Shown here piece after piece: positions 54,950 through 64,000 of a stretch of DNA of 64,000 bases. This stretch comes from Cladosporium sp. IMV 00045 (taxonomy: Eukaryota > Ascomycota > Dothideomycetes > Cladosporiales > Cladosporiaceae). The notes beneath the pieces were generated by a model. The model saw nothing but the letters and a program-made list of their open reading frames with translations, was not told the DNA's origin and made no database searches. The DNA lies in the NCBI GenBank assembly GCA_001931905.2, contig MSJI02000187.1, forward strand, positions 34,329 to 98,328. The letters are read 5' to 3'. Position 1 is the stretch's first letter, and each line of letters starts with the position of its first letter. The translations under genes and the position numbers were made by a program.

Positions 54950-56194
54950 TTGCTCTTGAAGAGGCTGGGATTGTGTCGAGTGGGTTTTGTCTTGTTGATA
55001 CCCGATTTTTCTGTTTATATTGGTGTTTAGGCGGGTTGACGATGATGGGAGCTGGATCATGTCCGTGGATGAATGAATGCGTGGGAGGGAATAAAGACAG
55101 GTATACATACACAGGACTGTCTAGTTGGGAGACCGAAGGACAGTAGCAGGAAATCCACAAAAGGAATGGGACTTATACGGATAGTGATCGATGTACATTA
55201 CAGTACCTCTGGTCGGGGCAAGGTACACATAGCATTTAAACGCTGCAAAGTCAGCAAAGCTCGAGACCAGATCAGAGCGCTTTTCCCATTGCATCCAACT
55301 TGGTTTGAAATACCAGGATACCACCTACAAATGATACATCCACACTTGTGAGCATTCCCTATGATAGACATGACCCGTTCCTTAGAAACAGACCATGCAC
55401 CAAGTATAGTACCGACAAGCAGCCCCGCAGATCATAGTATCTCACTGCCGACATATATTCTCCCTAATATAATATACGCAAGGATTGATTTTCGGGAAGG
55501 CTGTAGTCGATGCTTGCTTTACAGCGAGTTCGATCGTCTGTCCACCTCGTCGCCCTCGGGATCTTCGGACTCGATTCGGGTAGATCAGGGATTGTGAGAA
55601 CTGGTGGACGGAGCTCAGACCGATTCGCAGGTGGAGAGCGAGAGCGACTTGGCTGCGGTGGTGTTGGTCCGAGCGAGACGTCCTCTTGACTGCTTGCTGT
55701 CTCTCTTCCTGTTTTGACGTGACAATCACCCTCATCAAACAGATTGTATTTCTATTTGATGGTGAAGACTGCCAGTATCGCCATCGAGCCGTACTCGCAA
55801 GGGCAAACGGAGGTGTCAAGAATTCGCTAAGATTACAGTCGCAGCATCTGACCTCAGCATGGAGATTCAACGTCATTACGGAGGCTGACGGAAACCGTTT
55901 GAACTTTGCCCTCGACAGAATGCGCTTCGCTCGCAGAGTAGTGAGTACTAGCCTGTTGCCTGCCTGCTGAGCCTGCCACTTGTTAAGCAACGTCTGGCCG
56001 TAAGTGGTAATCGTGGTGAGTGAGTAACAGTATCTGCTTGCTTCTGGCAATCGAACAATTCCCTACATCCACCCATATCTCCTCTCATTCCTGGTTGACG
56101 AAGCGTTCACTTCCATCTGGCGACTACCATCTGCTTCACTGTCTGCTAAACAATAGACACTTCACTGCAAACGCCAAACCAACACCTCACAACC
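54950..56194. other. Intergenic upstream of the PaxB-like gene
   Basis: A 202-codon open stretch on the minus strand (55442-56050) has no recognisable domain; not called. Confidence 0.5.
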
Positions 56195-57083
56195 ATGCCC
56201 TTCGAACTCTCGCACTCCCTGGAATCCTCGCACCTCATAGTGCAACCGTCCGACTCGCGCCTCAATCCACCCCAATCCTACCTCTTCGTGCAAGACTTCC
56301 TGATCATCGGCTGCGGCTTCCTCTACGTCCTCTGCTATCTCTTCTACATGGCGCGCACGATCCGCGACCGCCACCTAGCCGGGCCGGTGGAATACCTGTG
56401 CTCGACGATGTCGTACGAGATTTTCTACGCCATCGCCACGACGTCGACGACATTCGAGCGCGTCGCTTTCTTCGCCTGGTTTGCGTTCGACGTTGCGTTC
56501 GCCGCTGTGGCGATTCGCTACGCTTACCCTGCTAAGGAGCGGGGGTGGGTGGCGGTCAGGACTGCTGGGGGTGTTGTGCTGGGTTTGGTCCTTTTTTGGG
56601 CGATTGCTAGGACGTGGCCGGATGAGAGGGAGCAGCTTACGGGGTTTTGGACGGGGATTGTGTTGCAGCTGCCGATTAACTGGGGGAGTCTTTGGGTTTT
56701 GGTTAGGGATCGGAGTACCAAGGGACATTCTCTCGAGATATGGTGAGTGTCTTACTTTACTGACGCGCTTCTCCCTGGTCTCCTTTTGCCGTCGAGCCGC
56801 AATCGAGGAGATCCAGCGTTCGGCCAGGATTTTCGAGATAGGATTACAATGCTAACAAATCCATAGGATCACACGCTACATCGGCTGCATCTTCGCCTAC
56901 GCGGTTTTCATCTGGCGCTGGTTGAACATCCCCGAGAACTGGAGCTATGTCAACTCGCCTTGGAGCTGGTGGATCATGGGACTCACGCTGCTGCCCGAAA
57001 CTATCTTCCCTTTCGTTTACTTGCGCGTGTTGAAGGATCAGGAGGCGAGAGAGGCGCAGGTCAATGGGAAGAAGAGGTCTTGA
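56195..57083 (+). CDS. PaxB-like integral membrane protein (transmembrane terpene cyclase family, tentative)
   Basis: Exons 56195-56742 and 56867-57083, intron 124 bp, 254 aa. About seven hydrophobic helices, short loops and a length near 240-255 aa match the integral membrane terpene cyclases of fungal meroterpenoid and indole-diterpene pathways (PaxB, Pyr4, AndB, Trt1). A Glu in the second helix (CSTMSYEIFYAI, about residue 74) and an Asp in the third (FFAWFAFDVAF, about 99) sit where those proteins have E and D in W-E-x-x-Y and W-x-x-x-D motifs; the last helix (WWIMGLTLLPETIFPFVYLRVL) also fits. No prenyltransferase, FMO or backbone synthase lies nearby, so it may be a family member with another role. 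Resemblance is by layout and a few residues only. Confidence 0.6.
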
Positions 57084-58219
57084 GATGGGGCGAGGTTCGT
57101 GGTGGTGGCGGTGTTGGCGGAAGGGAGGTATTCTCGTATTCGAAAGAAGTGGCGTCGGAGCTCGAGGCACCTTGTACGTCTACCATCGCACATATGTCTT
57201 GGCCACAAAGAGATCTGGCGAGACCCCATGCCCAACGAAGCGATCGTGTCTCTTCCGCGCATATGCATAAACCTTCTGGCCAGGGAATCTCCAAAGCCAT
57301 GAAGCCAGGGAAGGTAAAGCAGCGAATCGAGCATCTCAGTGGAATCTACGCATTTGTCCTCAGCATGGAGATATTCAATATGCAGTAACATCAGAGGGAA
57401 GACTGGAAGGCTGATCGTTCCTCCTAGCTTGTACAAGTACCTGTCACTGTCTTTCGTATGAGTAATGAAATCGACATTGGACCAGCGAGAGGGGGCTATT
57501 GCAAAAAGCAGGCACTTCTAATCCCTTGTGCACATGTCGCCAACTCTGGTCGGGTCAAATTGCAGTCGAACCAAGGAGAGAGCCTAGGGGATGATTGGAC
57601 ATCTCTACATCCTCTACACATATATCATCAGCTCTGACAGAGCGAGAGAAAGTTAGGACGAGGAGGGAACTCAAGGCATGACTGCGCATCTCTGCATCTT
57701 ATACACAGATACCATCGCCCCTGGTCGGATGAGAATGTCAGTCGATACGGGGAGAAAATGGGGAGGCCTATCGAGCCTCTTCGGACAATCGCCCACATGC
57801 TAGTAAGAGCGGCTGGAACAAGCTGACATCTCCATACCCTCTGTTATGCACCTTCCGATGACTCTGGCAGGGTTCAAGTGTCACAGAGCTAAGGAGGGTG
57901 TCGATGAGGTGATTGAGATCCTCCACTCACATGGTGCAAATATCATCAGCTTCCACATCATGAACAACCTTGCAGACCATGGAGAGAGATACCAGAGGGC
58001 TCAAGCATCTCCATGTTCATCATGCAACTATCTTCGACCTTAGCGTATTCAAAAGGTAACAGACCAGAGAGGAAGAGGAGAATTGTGATTTTTGTACGGG
58101 TATCATGCATTGAAAAACGCACCGTGGCAGTGCTGCGCCTAGTATGCCGTATCTGAACGAAAGAAACGCCTTAAATGCCAAAAATCGCCCTTTTTATGTC
58201 TTTTGGAAACCCGATACCG
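57084..58219. other. Intergenic, 3' flank with degenerate repeats
   Basis: No gene. Holds the degenerate repeat at about 57525-58040 described separately. Confidence 0.5.
57525..58040 (+). repeat. Degenerate minisatellite-like repeat
   Basis: A motif of the form CATCTC-Y-RCATC-n-ACAnATA-n-CATC followed by a CTG/GTCGG-type ending recurs with spacing of roughly 77, 86, 142 and 91 bp (anchor points near 57540, 57617, 57703, 57845, 57936, and a partial at 58012). Copies are heavily diverged, so unit and limits are uncertain. Confidence 0.4.
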
Positions 58220-61144
58220 TTACTCATCAATCATCCCGTCGATCTTCGCCACCATGTCTTCAATGCTGTACGGCTTGGTGATGAACTCGTCCATGCCGCT
58301 CCTCGTCATCTCGTGCAGCTGCTCCTCGCGCACGTTGGCGCTCACGCCCAGGATCGGCACTCTCTTTTCCCTGCCAATCTCTCGCTCGCGCCGGCGGATT
58401 TCTTGCGACGCTTTGTTGCCGTCCATGACGGGCATTTCTTGGTCCATGAGGATGACGTCGACTGCGCGCTGCTGCTTGCTGCTGTCGCCTGCGCCGGCAT
58501 TCTGGGGGTCGGTGAAGGATGCGATGACAAAGTCGACGGCTTCGCGGCCGTTCTTGGCGGTGCTCACGTAGAAGCCTTTCGAGCCTAGTTTGCGCGAGAC
58601 GAGCTTCTGGTTGATGATGTTGTCTTCGACCAGAAGAACATGTGGAGGACTGCTCATCTCTTTGCGCTTGCGGAGATGTAGATCAATCTGTCCATGCTGC
58701 CGCTCCTCCTGGTGCTGTTTCTGCTGCTCCTTCTCCTGCTGTGGAGATTGTTGAAACTGCTCTTTAGAGGCGGATGGCTTCGATGGCTCTTGTTTCTCCT
58801 TTCCCTTGCCTTTGCCTCCGGAGGGAGCTTTGCTTGTTACATCGGCTGCTTGTTTATCTGTGTTTGAGGTTGGGTCAAGACTGTCGCCAGTCTTATCGAT
58901 TTCGCTACCGTCGCCACCCTGCTGTTCTCCTTTCTTCTTTGGTGAGGTCTCAGCCCGAGCCTTTTCTTCTTCACCCCGTGCCTTTGATTCCCGGTCTTGC
59001 TGATTCATGCCTCTGTGAAGATCATTGTCCAGATTCTCGCTCTGGTCCTGTCTTTCTGCAGATGATTGTGTCCGCTGTAGACCATCCTCTGACTTTGGCT
59101 TGCGAGACTCCTCTGGTTTGTCAGCAATGGACTCCTCCCTTGAGTCAAGACCTCCCATGCGTATTTGCCCTCGCGCGCTTTTCTGCTGCTGCTTGTTCTC
59201 TTTGTCCTTTTCCTCTGCTTGCGGGGGATCAGATTTCTTTACGCGGAAGAAGAAGCCAAAAGTGGCACCCTCGCCTTCCGTGGATGTGACGCCGATTTCG
59301 CCACCGTGAAGCTGAACAAGCTTGCGGCTGATGTTAAGGCCAAGTCCAGAGCCGCCATAGATCTCGTTCGTTTTGGGGGTTGCCTGTTTGAAGCGCTCGA
59401 ATAGTTTCTTCTGATCATCTTCGCCGATGCCGATGCCAGAATCGTTGACTGCTACCATGATAAACAGAGGTTCACCACTGCCCCATTCTGGCCGCTGAGT
59501 GGCGTCAAGTCGTGGCACGTCGTTCTCGTTGGAGAAGAATACGACGTCTGGCGGGTACGAGTCTGGTCTCTCGAGGGATGCGGAGATTCTGCATGTAATC
59601 TTCTTCTCTCCCGTCTTACGAGATGTGAACTTGATTGCATTAGAGATGAGGTTGATCAGCACTTGGCCAATGCGAGACAAGTCGGCCATGTTCCAGCCGA
59701 CGTCCAGCTTGTGGTAGGCTTCATCGACCTTGCACTCGAAGTCGATGCTGTGTTTGCGAAATTCGGGTTGGAACATCTTGGCATTGCCGCGAAGCTCACT
59801 CTCTGGTTGACATGGTTTTGGCGTTAGTGCTAGCATGGATGAGTCCAGTTTAGAGTAGGAGAGTACATCATCGACAATGTTCTTCTGGTGAGAGATGCAG
59901 AGGTTGATGGTATCCAGCGCCTCAGCAATGGGCTCGGGGTCAACTTTGTCGTCTTTGCCTTTGCCCTTGATAGCCTCGTTGATATCTTCCACGCAGTGCA
60001 CCATAGCAGAGAGTGGATTCCGAATTTCATGGCTGATCATGTCGATGAAGCGCTCTTGTTGCTGCTTCCTCTCTGTCGCTTCCTCGGCTGCAAGTCGCTG
60101 GTCGTTTTCTGCGCTCTTCTCGGATGTGATATCGACAACGGAGCAGATGAAACCACCATACTCGCCGAGACTCACGTGCTGAAGATTCTCATCGCCAAGC
60201 GGCGTCAGCAGCAGCAAGCGCCACGGATGCTCGCTGCCTAGTGCGCGAAACTCAGCTCGCAGCTCGTTCTGACCGCGGAAAGCCTCTTTGTATGCACTCA
60301 TGACTCGGTCGTAATCCTCCGGATGGATGCTTTGCGGCCACGATTTGAAAGATTGATCTTCTCCCCAGTGCGTCGTCAACTGGTAGAAATGCTGGTTTAC
60401 AAAAACCGCACGGGCGTTGTGGTCTAGGATTGCCAGTCCTGTGGGTATCATTTCGGCGAACCGGTGGAAAAAAGGATGTTCGTCTAAGGGTGTCGAGTCG
60501 TCCAACTGTACGCCCAGGGCTTCCATATTCGGATTGGTTTTGGCGTCGACTTCCTGTTTCTGTGATCGTCCATATTTGGACGTAGTAGCCTGATCGTCAT
60601 GTTTGCCACCTTGCTCGGTCTGGTTGTACATCATCTGGCAGACCACACCCTTAGCATTTTCCGAGTTGGGCTCGAATAAAGGGCTGATCAAAACCATGTA
60701 CTCGTCAATTTCAGGCTTGTTGCGCTCACGGAGTAAAGCATGGCTGGAGATGCGTGACGGCCTGCCGCCGTTGATGCATTTCTGTAGAGCGTGCCAGGCG
60801 TCTGGCGAGAGTGAGCCACGTTGGGGATGGCCTTGCTCGCGGATGCCGCCGACTTTCTCCCAAGCATGGTTGTAGAGCAGGGCCAGCTCGAAACCCCAGA
60901 AGACAGCGGCGGGATAGTCGAAATTTGATAATGTGACGCTCAAGCTTTGCAAGAAGTAACTGTTGGACACATCGATGGGCGAGCCCTCCCAAATATCTGG
61001 CAGCGGGTTCTTGAAGTCAGAAACAGGCTTGCCGGAAGGACTTGGCTGGCGTTGTTGCGGCTCCGTTGCGTCTTTTGCCTGGCGTTGCTGCGGCTCCGTT
61101 GAGCCTTCTTGCTGCTGACCCTCCTTGTCGGTGCGTGAACCCAT
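58220..61144 (-). CDS. Hybrid histidine kinase
   Basis: Single exon, 974 aa from the ATG at 61144. Polar Gln-rich start with a doubled TEPQQRQ, then PAS-like sensory region (about residues 222-345: FAEMIPTGLAILDHNARAVFVNQ, followed by a PAC-like stretch). HisKA with phospho-acceptor His in DMISHEIRNPLSAM (about 370), HATPase with N-box LINLISNAIKFT (about 498), G1 VNDSGIGIG and G2 GGSGLGLNISRKLV (about 596). A 200-residue charged linker leads to the receiver domain: LLVEDNIINQ (about 840), phospho-acceptor Asp in ILMDQEMPVMDG (about 900) and the KPYS Lys. All catalytic residues are present. It feeds the HPt-Ssk1/Skn7 phosphorelay; signal unknown. Fungal HHKs of this PAS-HisKA-REC layout respond to osmotic, oxidative or light cues. 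Confidence 0.94.
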   Translation of the reverse strand: MGSRTDKEGQQQEGSTEPQQRQAKDATEPQQRQPSPSGKPVSDFKNPLPDIWEGSPIDVSNSYFLQSLSVTLSNFDYPAAVFWGFELALLYNHAWEKVGGIREQGHPQRGSLSPDAWHALQKCINGGRPSRISSHALLRERNKPEIDEYMVLISPLFEPNSENAKGVVCQMMYNQTEQGGKHDDQATTSKYGRSQKQEVDAKTNPNMEALGVQLDDSTPLDEHPFFHRFAEMIPTGLAILDHNARAVFVNQHFYQLTTHWGEDQSFKSWPQSIHPEDYDRVMSAYKEAFRGQNELRAEFRALGSEHPWRLLLLTPLGDENLQHVSLGEYGGFICSVVDITSEKSAENDQRLAAEEATERKQQQERFIDMISHEIRNPLSAMVHCVEDINEAIKGKGKDDKVDPEPIAEALDTINLCISHQKNIVDDVLSYSKLDSSMLALTPKPCQPESELRGNAKMFQPEFRKHSIDFECKVDEAYHKLDVGWNMADLSRIGQVLINLISNAIKFTSRKTGEKKITCRISASLERPDSYPPDVVFFSNENDVPRLDATQRPEWGSGEPLFIMVAVNDSGIGIGEDDQKKLFERFKQATPKTNEIYGGSGLGLNISRKLVQLHGGEIGVTSTEGEGATFGFFFRVKKSDPPQAEEKDKENKQQQKSARGQIRMGGLDSREESIADKPEESRKPKSEDGLQRTQSSAERQDQSENLDNDLHRGMNQQDRESKARGEEEKARAETSPKKKGEQQGGDGSEIDKTGDSLDPTSNTDKQAADVTSKAPSGGKGKGKEKQEPSKPSASKEQFQQSPQQEKEQQKQHQEERQHGQIDLHLRKRKEMSSPPHVLLVEDNIINQKLVSRKLGSKGFYVSTAKNGREAVDFVIASFTDPQNAGAGDSSKQQRAVDVILMDQEMPVMDGNKASQEIRRREREIGREKRVPILGVSANVREEQLHEMTRSGMDEFITKPYSIEDMVAKIDGMIDE

Positions 61145-63274
61145 CACTGAGATGGGGAGTGGTGTGTGGACGTGTCAGCTGTTGTAGATTGAAGTGCGTC
61201 TGGAACGTTCTCAGAGTGTGAAGGAGATTGAGCGCGTGAGCTTCTGCGCTCGACCGTGGTGTGTGCTGTGTTGCGGATTTCACGCATTTGCCTCCAGGTG
61301 GAACGAACACCTCCAGATCATTTGAAGATCGGAGATCGAAGTTGACGTCACGGCCGTGTCCCCCCATGCACGGCTTCGACCGCCGTGTCCGTTCAGCTTC
61401 GACGATAGAAGCCTGAGGAGGTGCTATGTTGGTTTGTGTACCAGTTATTTAGACGAACGATTCGATTGTGAGAACAGTCGTTCTATCTCGTTTGCAAAGA
61501 CGGTCGGATGTGATACCTTTGACACGGAGGGAGCTATAGTTCGTTGGCAAGCACCGTGTCTCGCGGCGCCGATCGCGTCATGCGAGGCACGGCGATCATT
61601 ACCACCGAGAATGACGAGCAGTACACAAGCACAGTTGATCGACGTGAAGAATTGCTAGAGCCAGCAAAGTAGTTGCATGTCAGCTATAAAACAAACAGTA
61701 GCGAGCGGGCGTGGAGGGCTAATAGGACATACCACACATGGGCGCGCCTGTCAAATTTGAATCCGATGATGACAATCGACAGACGACTCAGGCGACGAAG
61801 CGTCATTCTCAGCGAAAATGATAGTCACCCGCAACCTCTGAGGCCCTCGAGTCACATTCTCCACTTCTCCGCAAGTATGCCCGAGTCTTTCGAGTTCTAG
61901 GCCATCGCTGATCAACCGATCCGCACACTTTAACCACCGCTCTCGGGGTGATACAATACATCTGGGGCCGAGCAATGACACAAAGATGATTATGGCTTTG
62001 CCAGAACGATAAGAGCATCTGTTACAATTTCAGTCAGCAACATCATTTTATGAGAGCTTCGCCAAAAAGCATTCGTTTCATTTGCGATGGATGAACAGGC
62101 GCTCTGCTCGGGAATCGGCGTCTGCGCATTATCGGCTGTCATGAGCTTTTGGATCTGCATCGGCTGCAGCAGCTCAACGCAGGATGTACCACTTTCTTGA
62201 CATGCATTTGTGTGCCAGCGGTAAGAACAGGAGAGTACAATCAGTCTCATTGGTATCGTGATCGTGATGGTCTTTAAAGTGTTTGATTAATATTTGACCC
62301 TTGGCTCGATCACATTGGCCGCATGTTAACAAGCGGCTCTCAAGTTAGACACCCCAACCCTAACCCTCTAGTCTGCCCAAGATCTTCTGAGCACAAAGCA
62401 CAGCTCCCGCAGGTCGAGGACAATGGCACCGGGGAAGGTGGGCAATAGCAAATAGTTGGATTTCTGAATAGAATGATCACTGAAGAGCAAAGACGCCGCT
62501 TAGTATTCATTGGGCTGTAAGATTTCCTTGCCCACTCACTTCAGACAAGTCCGTGAAAGTCAAGCTGTAGGCAACGAGTGCTAGCTCGTGGCGAGCATTT
62601 CACAAAGAGTATACCTCTGTACATCTCAAGTGCTGCGATGAATGATCTACCATTGGCTTCAACAATGAGACCCGGGATGATCTTGGTATAGAGTCATAAA
62701 TCTTGGAAGAATAAACATTCCCATACAAACCTCCAAAGTCGATGCGGCTCAGGCTGGCAAAGCATCAGCCCCATCCGGTGGACGGCAACTAAGAATTGCT
62801 ATCATCTCCTGATCTATTTAACGCTTTACACTCAAAGAAAACAAATGTCGCCATTCTCATCCGGTAAAAGGTCGAGAAGACAACACGCATCCGACTTCTC
62901 CAAATCACAACCCTGATGGATTGAAAGAAGCGGGGACTACTGGAGCCGACCTTCGCCGTGATCGAATAATAAGTATGTTCGTGTACATCACTTTCAAGAC
63001 AATCGATTAGCTCAACTCCATTCGACATACTTTTCAGCATCCCACGGACAAACATCCATCCACCGCGGCTGGCTCCGGCAAACGTTCGATTAAGGGCAAA
63101 ACTGCTGCAGCTCACCCAAGCGCATAGCGGGGTCGCACTGCAATTCTGCGGCAAAGAAAAAGTAGTTGAGAGAGTAGGTGGACACCTGACCTTCCGACCT
63201 CCTACAACGACCTCACCCAAAAAATCACCACTCCCCAAAACCACCCTCACCAACCTCCAAAAACACCCGCAGAA
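61145..63274. other. Large divergent intergenic region
   Basis: 2.1 kb between the histidine kinase and cold-shock genes. No gene supported. Contains a short telomere-like CCCTAACCCT near 62355; the last 150 bp is C/A-rich leader of the cold-shock gene. Confidence 0.5.
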
Positions 63275-63629
63275 ATGGACGCCTCCACCGAGCGCCAGAA
63301 CGGCACCGTCAAGTGGTTCAACGACGAGAAGGGCTACGGCTTCATCACCCCCGAGAACGGCTCTGCTGACCTCTTTGTTCACTTCCGCGCCATCGAGGTA
63401 CGTTGAGTTGTCACAGTCACATGTATCGATCGCCCATCACGCCGAGCAAGCGGTGCTGAGTCGGCATGGCGCGCATTGATACATCCCTCTCGATATCGAA
63501 CCCACAGCTGACCAATCCTCGCCTTCACAGAAGGACGGCTTCAAGTCCCTCAAGGAGGGCGAGACCGTCTCTTTCGTCCCCGAGCAGGGCCAGAAGGGCA
63601 TGCAGGCCTCCAGCGTCCGCACCCAGTAA
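63275..63629 (+). CDS. Cold-shock-domain protein, two exons, 73 aa
   Basis: Exons 63275-63397 and 63531-63629 with a 133-bp intron (GTACGT...TTCACAG), in phase, 73 aa. Too short in each exon to stand out as an open frame. The sequence is a single [19 protein letters not shown] includes RNP1 (KGYGFIT) and DLFVHF is RNP2; the second exon supplies the remaining strands ([18 protein letters not shown]). It matches bacterial CspA-type proteins over its whole length and binds single-stranded RNA/DNA. Such small stand-alone CSD proteins occur in a number of filamentous fungi. Codon use is strongly GC3 biased, as in highly expressed genes. The Kozak context is AGAAATGG. Highly expressed RNA-chaperone role inferred. 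Confidence 0.92.
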
Positions 63630-64000
63630 GCGCCATTCGGCCATGACCGCCACGACGGAATGAGGGGATAAAATGGATGGACGGATGAAGGGATCAACAA
63701 AAATTCACCTGGGAAAATAATGATGTTGATGAGCACAAATTACTTGCCGCCGGCTCTCTGTATGTTCTCCGTCTTCCCTTTGAGGAAGAGGACGGAACGC
63801 AACTAGGTCTTGCCAGGGATGGAGTTCATCGGGCAATACATTACCAGCATACACATACTGTGCCTGGCGTTTCGGCGCTGAGAGTGAGCGCAGGAGAAGA
63901 ATGGATCTGTATCCTGCGACCGAATCATAATGCCATGCCACCTCAATTCCGCTGCCATTCTCTTGTTTGTTGATGTTCGTTGGGATGTTTTTGTTGAGGT
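63630..64000. other. 3' flank of the cold-shock gene
   Basis: No further gene recognised to the window end. Confidence 0.5.

Noticed and set aside
54350..55160. Long open frames on the minus strand opposite the last exon of the second rhodopsin-like gene
   Set aside because: Low-complexity Pro/Arg and Gly/Ala translations mirror the Ser/Asn- and Gly-rich tail of the real gene; no domain and no sensible start.
55442..56050. 202-codon minus-strand frame upstream of the PaxB-like gene
   Set aside because: No recognisable domain, odd composition; cannot be supported as a gene from sequence alone.
36000..57100. A secondary-metabolite gene cluster
   Set aside because: No PKS, NRPS, terpene synthase, DMATS or pathway regulator was found; redox enzymes alone do not make a cluster.
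1..64000. CRISPR arrays, bacterial operons, ribosome binding sites or rRNA genes
   Set aside because: Nothing of the kind is seen; the window is nuclear fungal DNA with spliced genes.

Overview
The window looks like chromosomal DNA of a filamentous ascomycete (Pezizomycotina). The evidence is short GT-AG introns (45-133 bp) in most genes, families typical of such fungi (TOK1-type K+ channel, fungal rhodopsin-like membrane proteins, berberine-bridge-like oxidases, tyrosinase, GH64 glucanase, NACHT and NB-ARC STAND receptors, hybrid histidine kinase), and an 8.8-kb AT-rich block whose CpA/TpG depletion, TpA excess and pervasive stop codons are the mark of repeat-induced point mutation (RIP). 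The exact species cannot be read from the sequence.

Layout. 1-366 is the 3' end of an MFS transporter gene. 765-9566 is a RIP-degraded nested transposon: a Fot1/pogo-type DNA transposon (43-bp inverted repeats, TA target duplication, transposase on the minus strand) interrupted by a 6.9-kb Ty3/Gypsy LTR retrotransposon (171-bp LTRs, 5-bp target duplication CTAAC, polypurine tract, minus orientation). A tRNA-Ile(AAU) lies just beyond. 10-33 kb carries a methyltransferase, an aldo-keto reductase, a GH64 protein, a NACHT receptor, a short-chain dehydrogenase, a berberine-bridge-like oxidase, a small four-helix membrane protein, a five-exon sterol-glucosyltransferase-like gene, an F-box protein and a secreted carboxylesterase whose frame is broken by one extra base.

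33-64 kb carries a TOK1-like K+ channel, a secreted tyrosinase (four exons), a second berberine-bridge-like oxidase, two rhodopsin-like 7TM proteins, an intron-containing tRNA-Gly(GCC), an NB-ARC/TPR receptor with a small Gly/Asn/Gln/Thr-rich 5' exon that resembles an amyloid signalling motif, a ferric reductase, a secreted GMC oxidoreductase, a PaxB-like integral membrane protein (candidate terpene cyclase family), a hybrid histidine kinase, and a 73-aa two-exon cold-shock-domain protein.

Working together. I see no PKS, NRPS or other backbone synthase, so no metabolite cluster can be called, although 36-57 kb is rich in secreted or membrane redox enzymes (tyrosinase, FAD oxidase, ferric reductase, GMC oxidase). 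Two STAND-type receptors of different architecture suggest an accessory, non-self-recognition flavour. Most gene models below are supported by introns that keep phase exactly; most gaps between genes hold nothing I can recognise.
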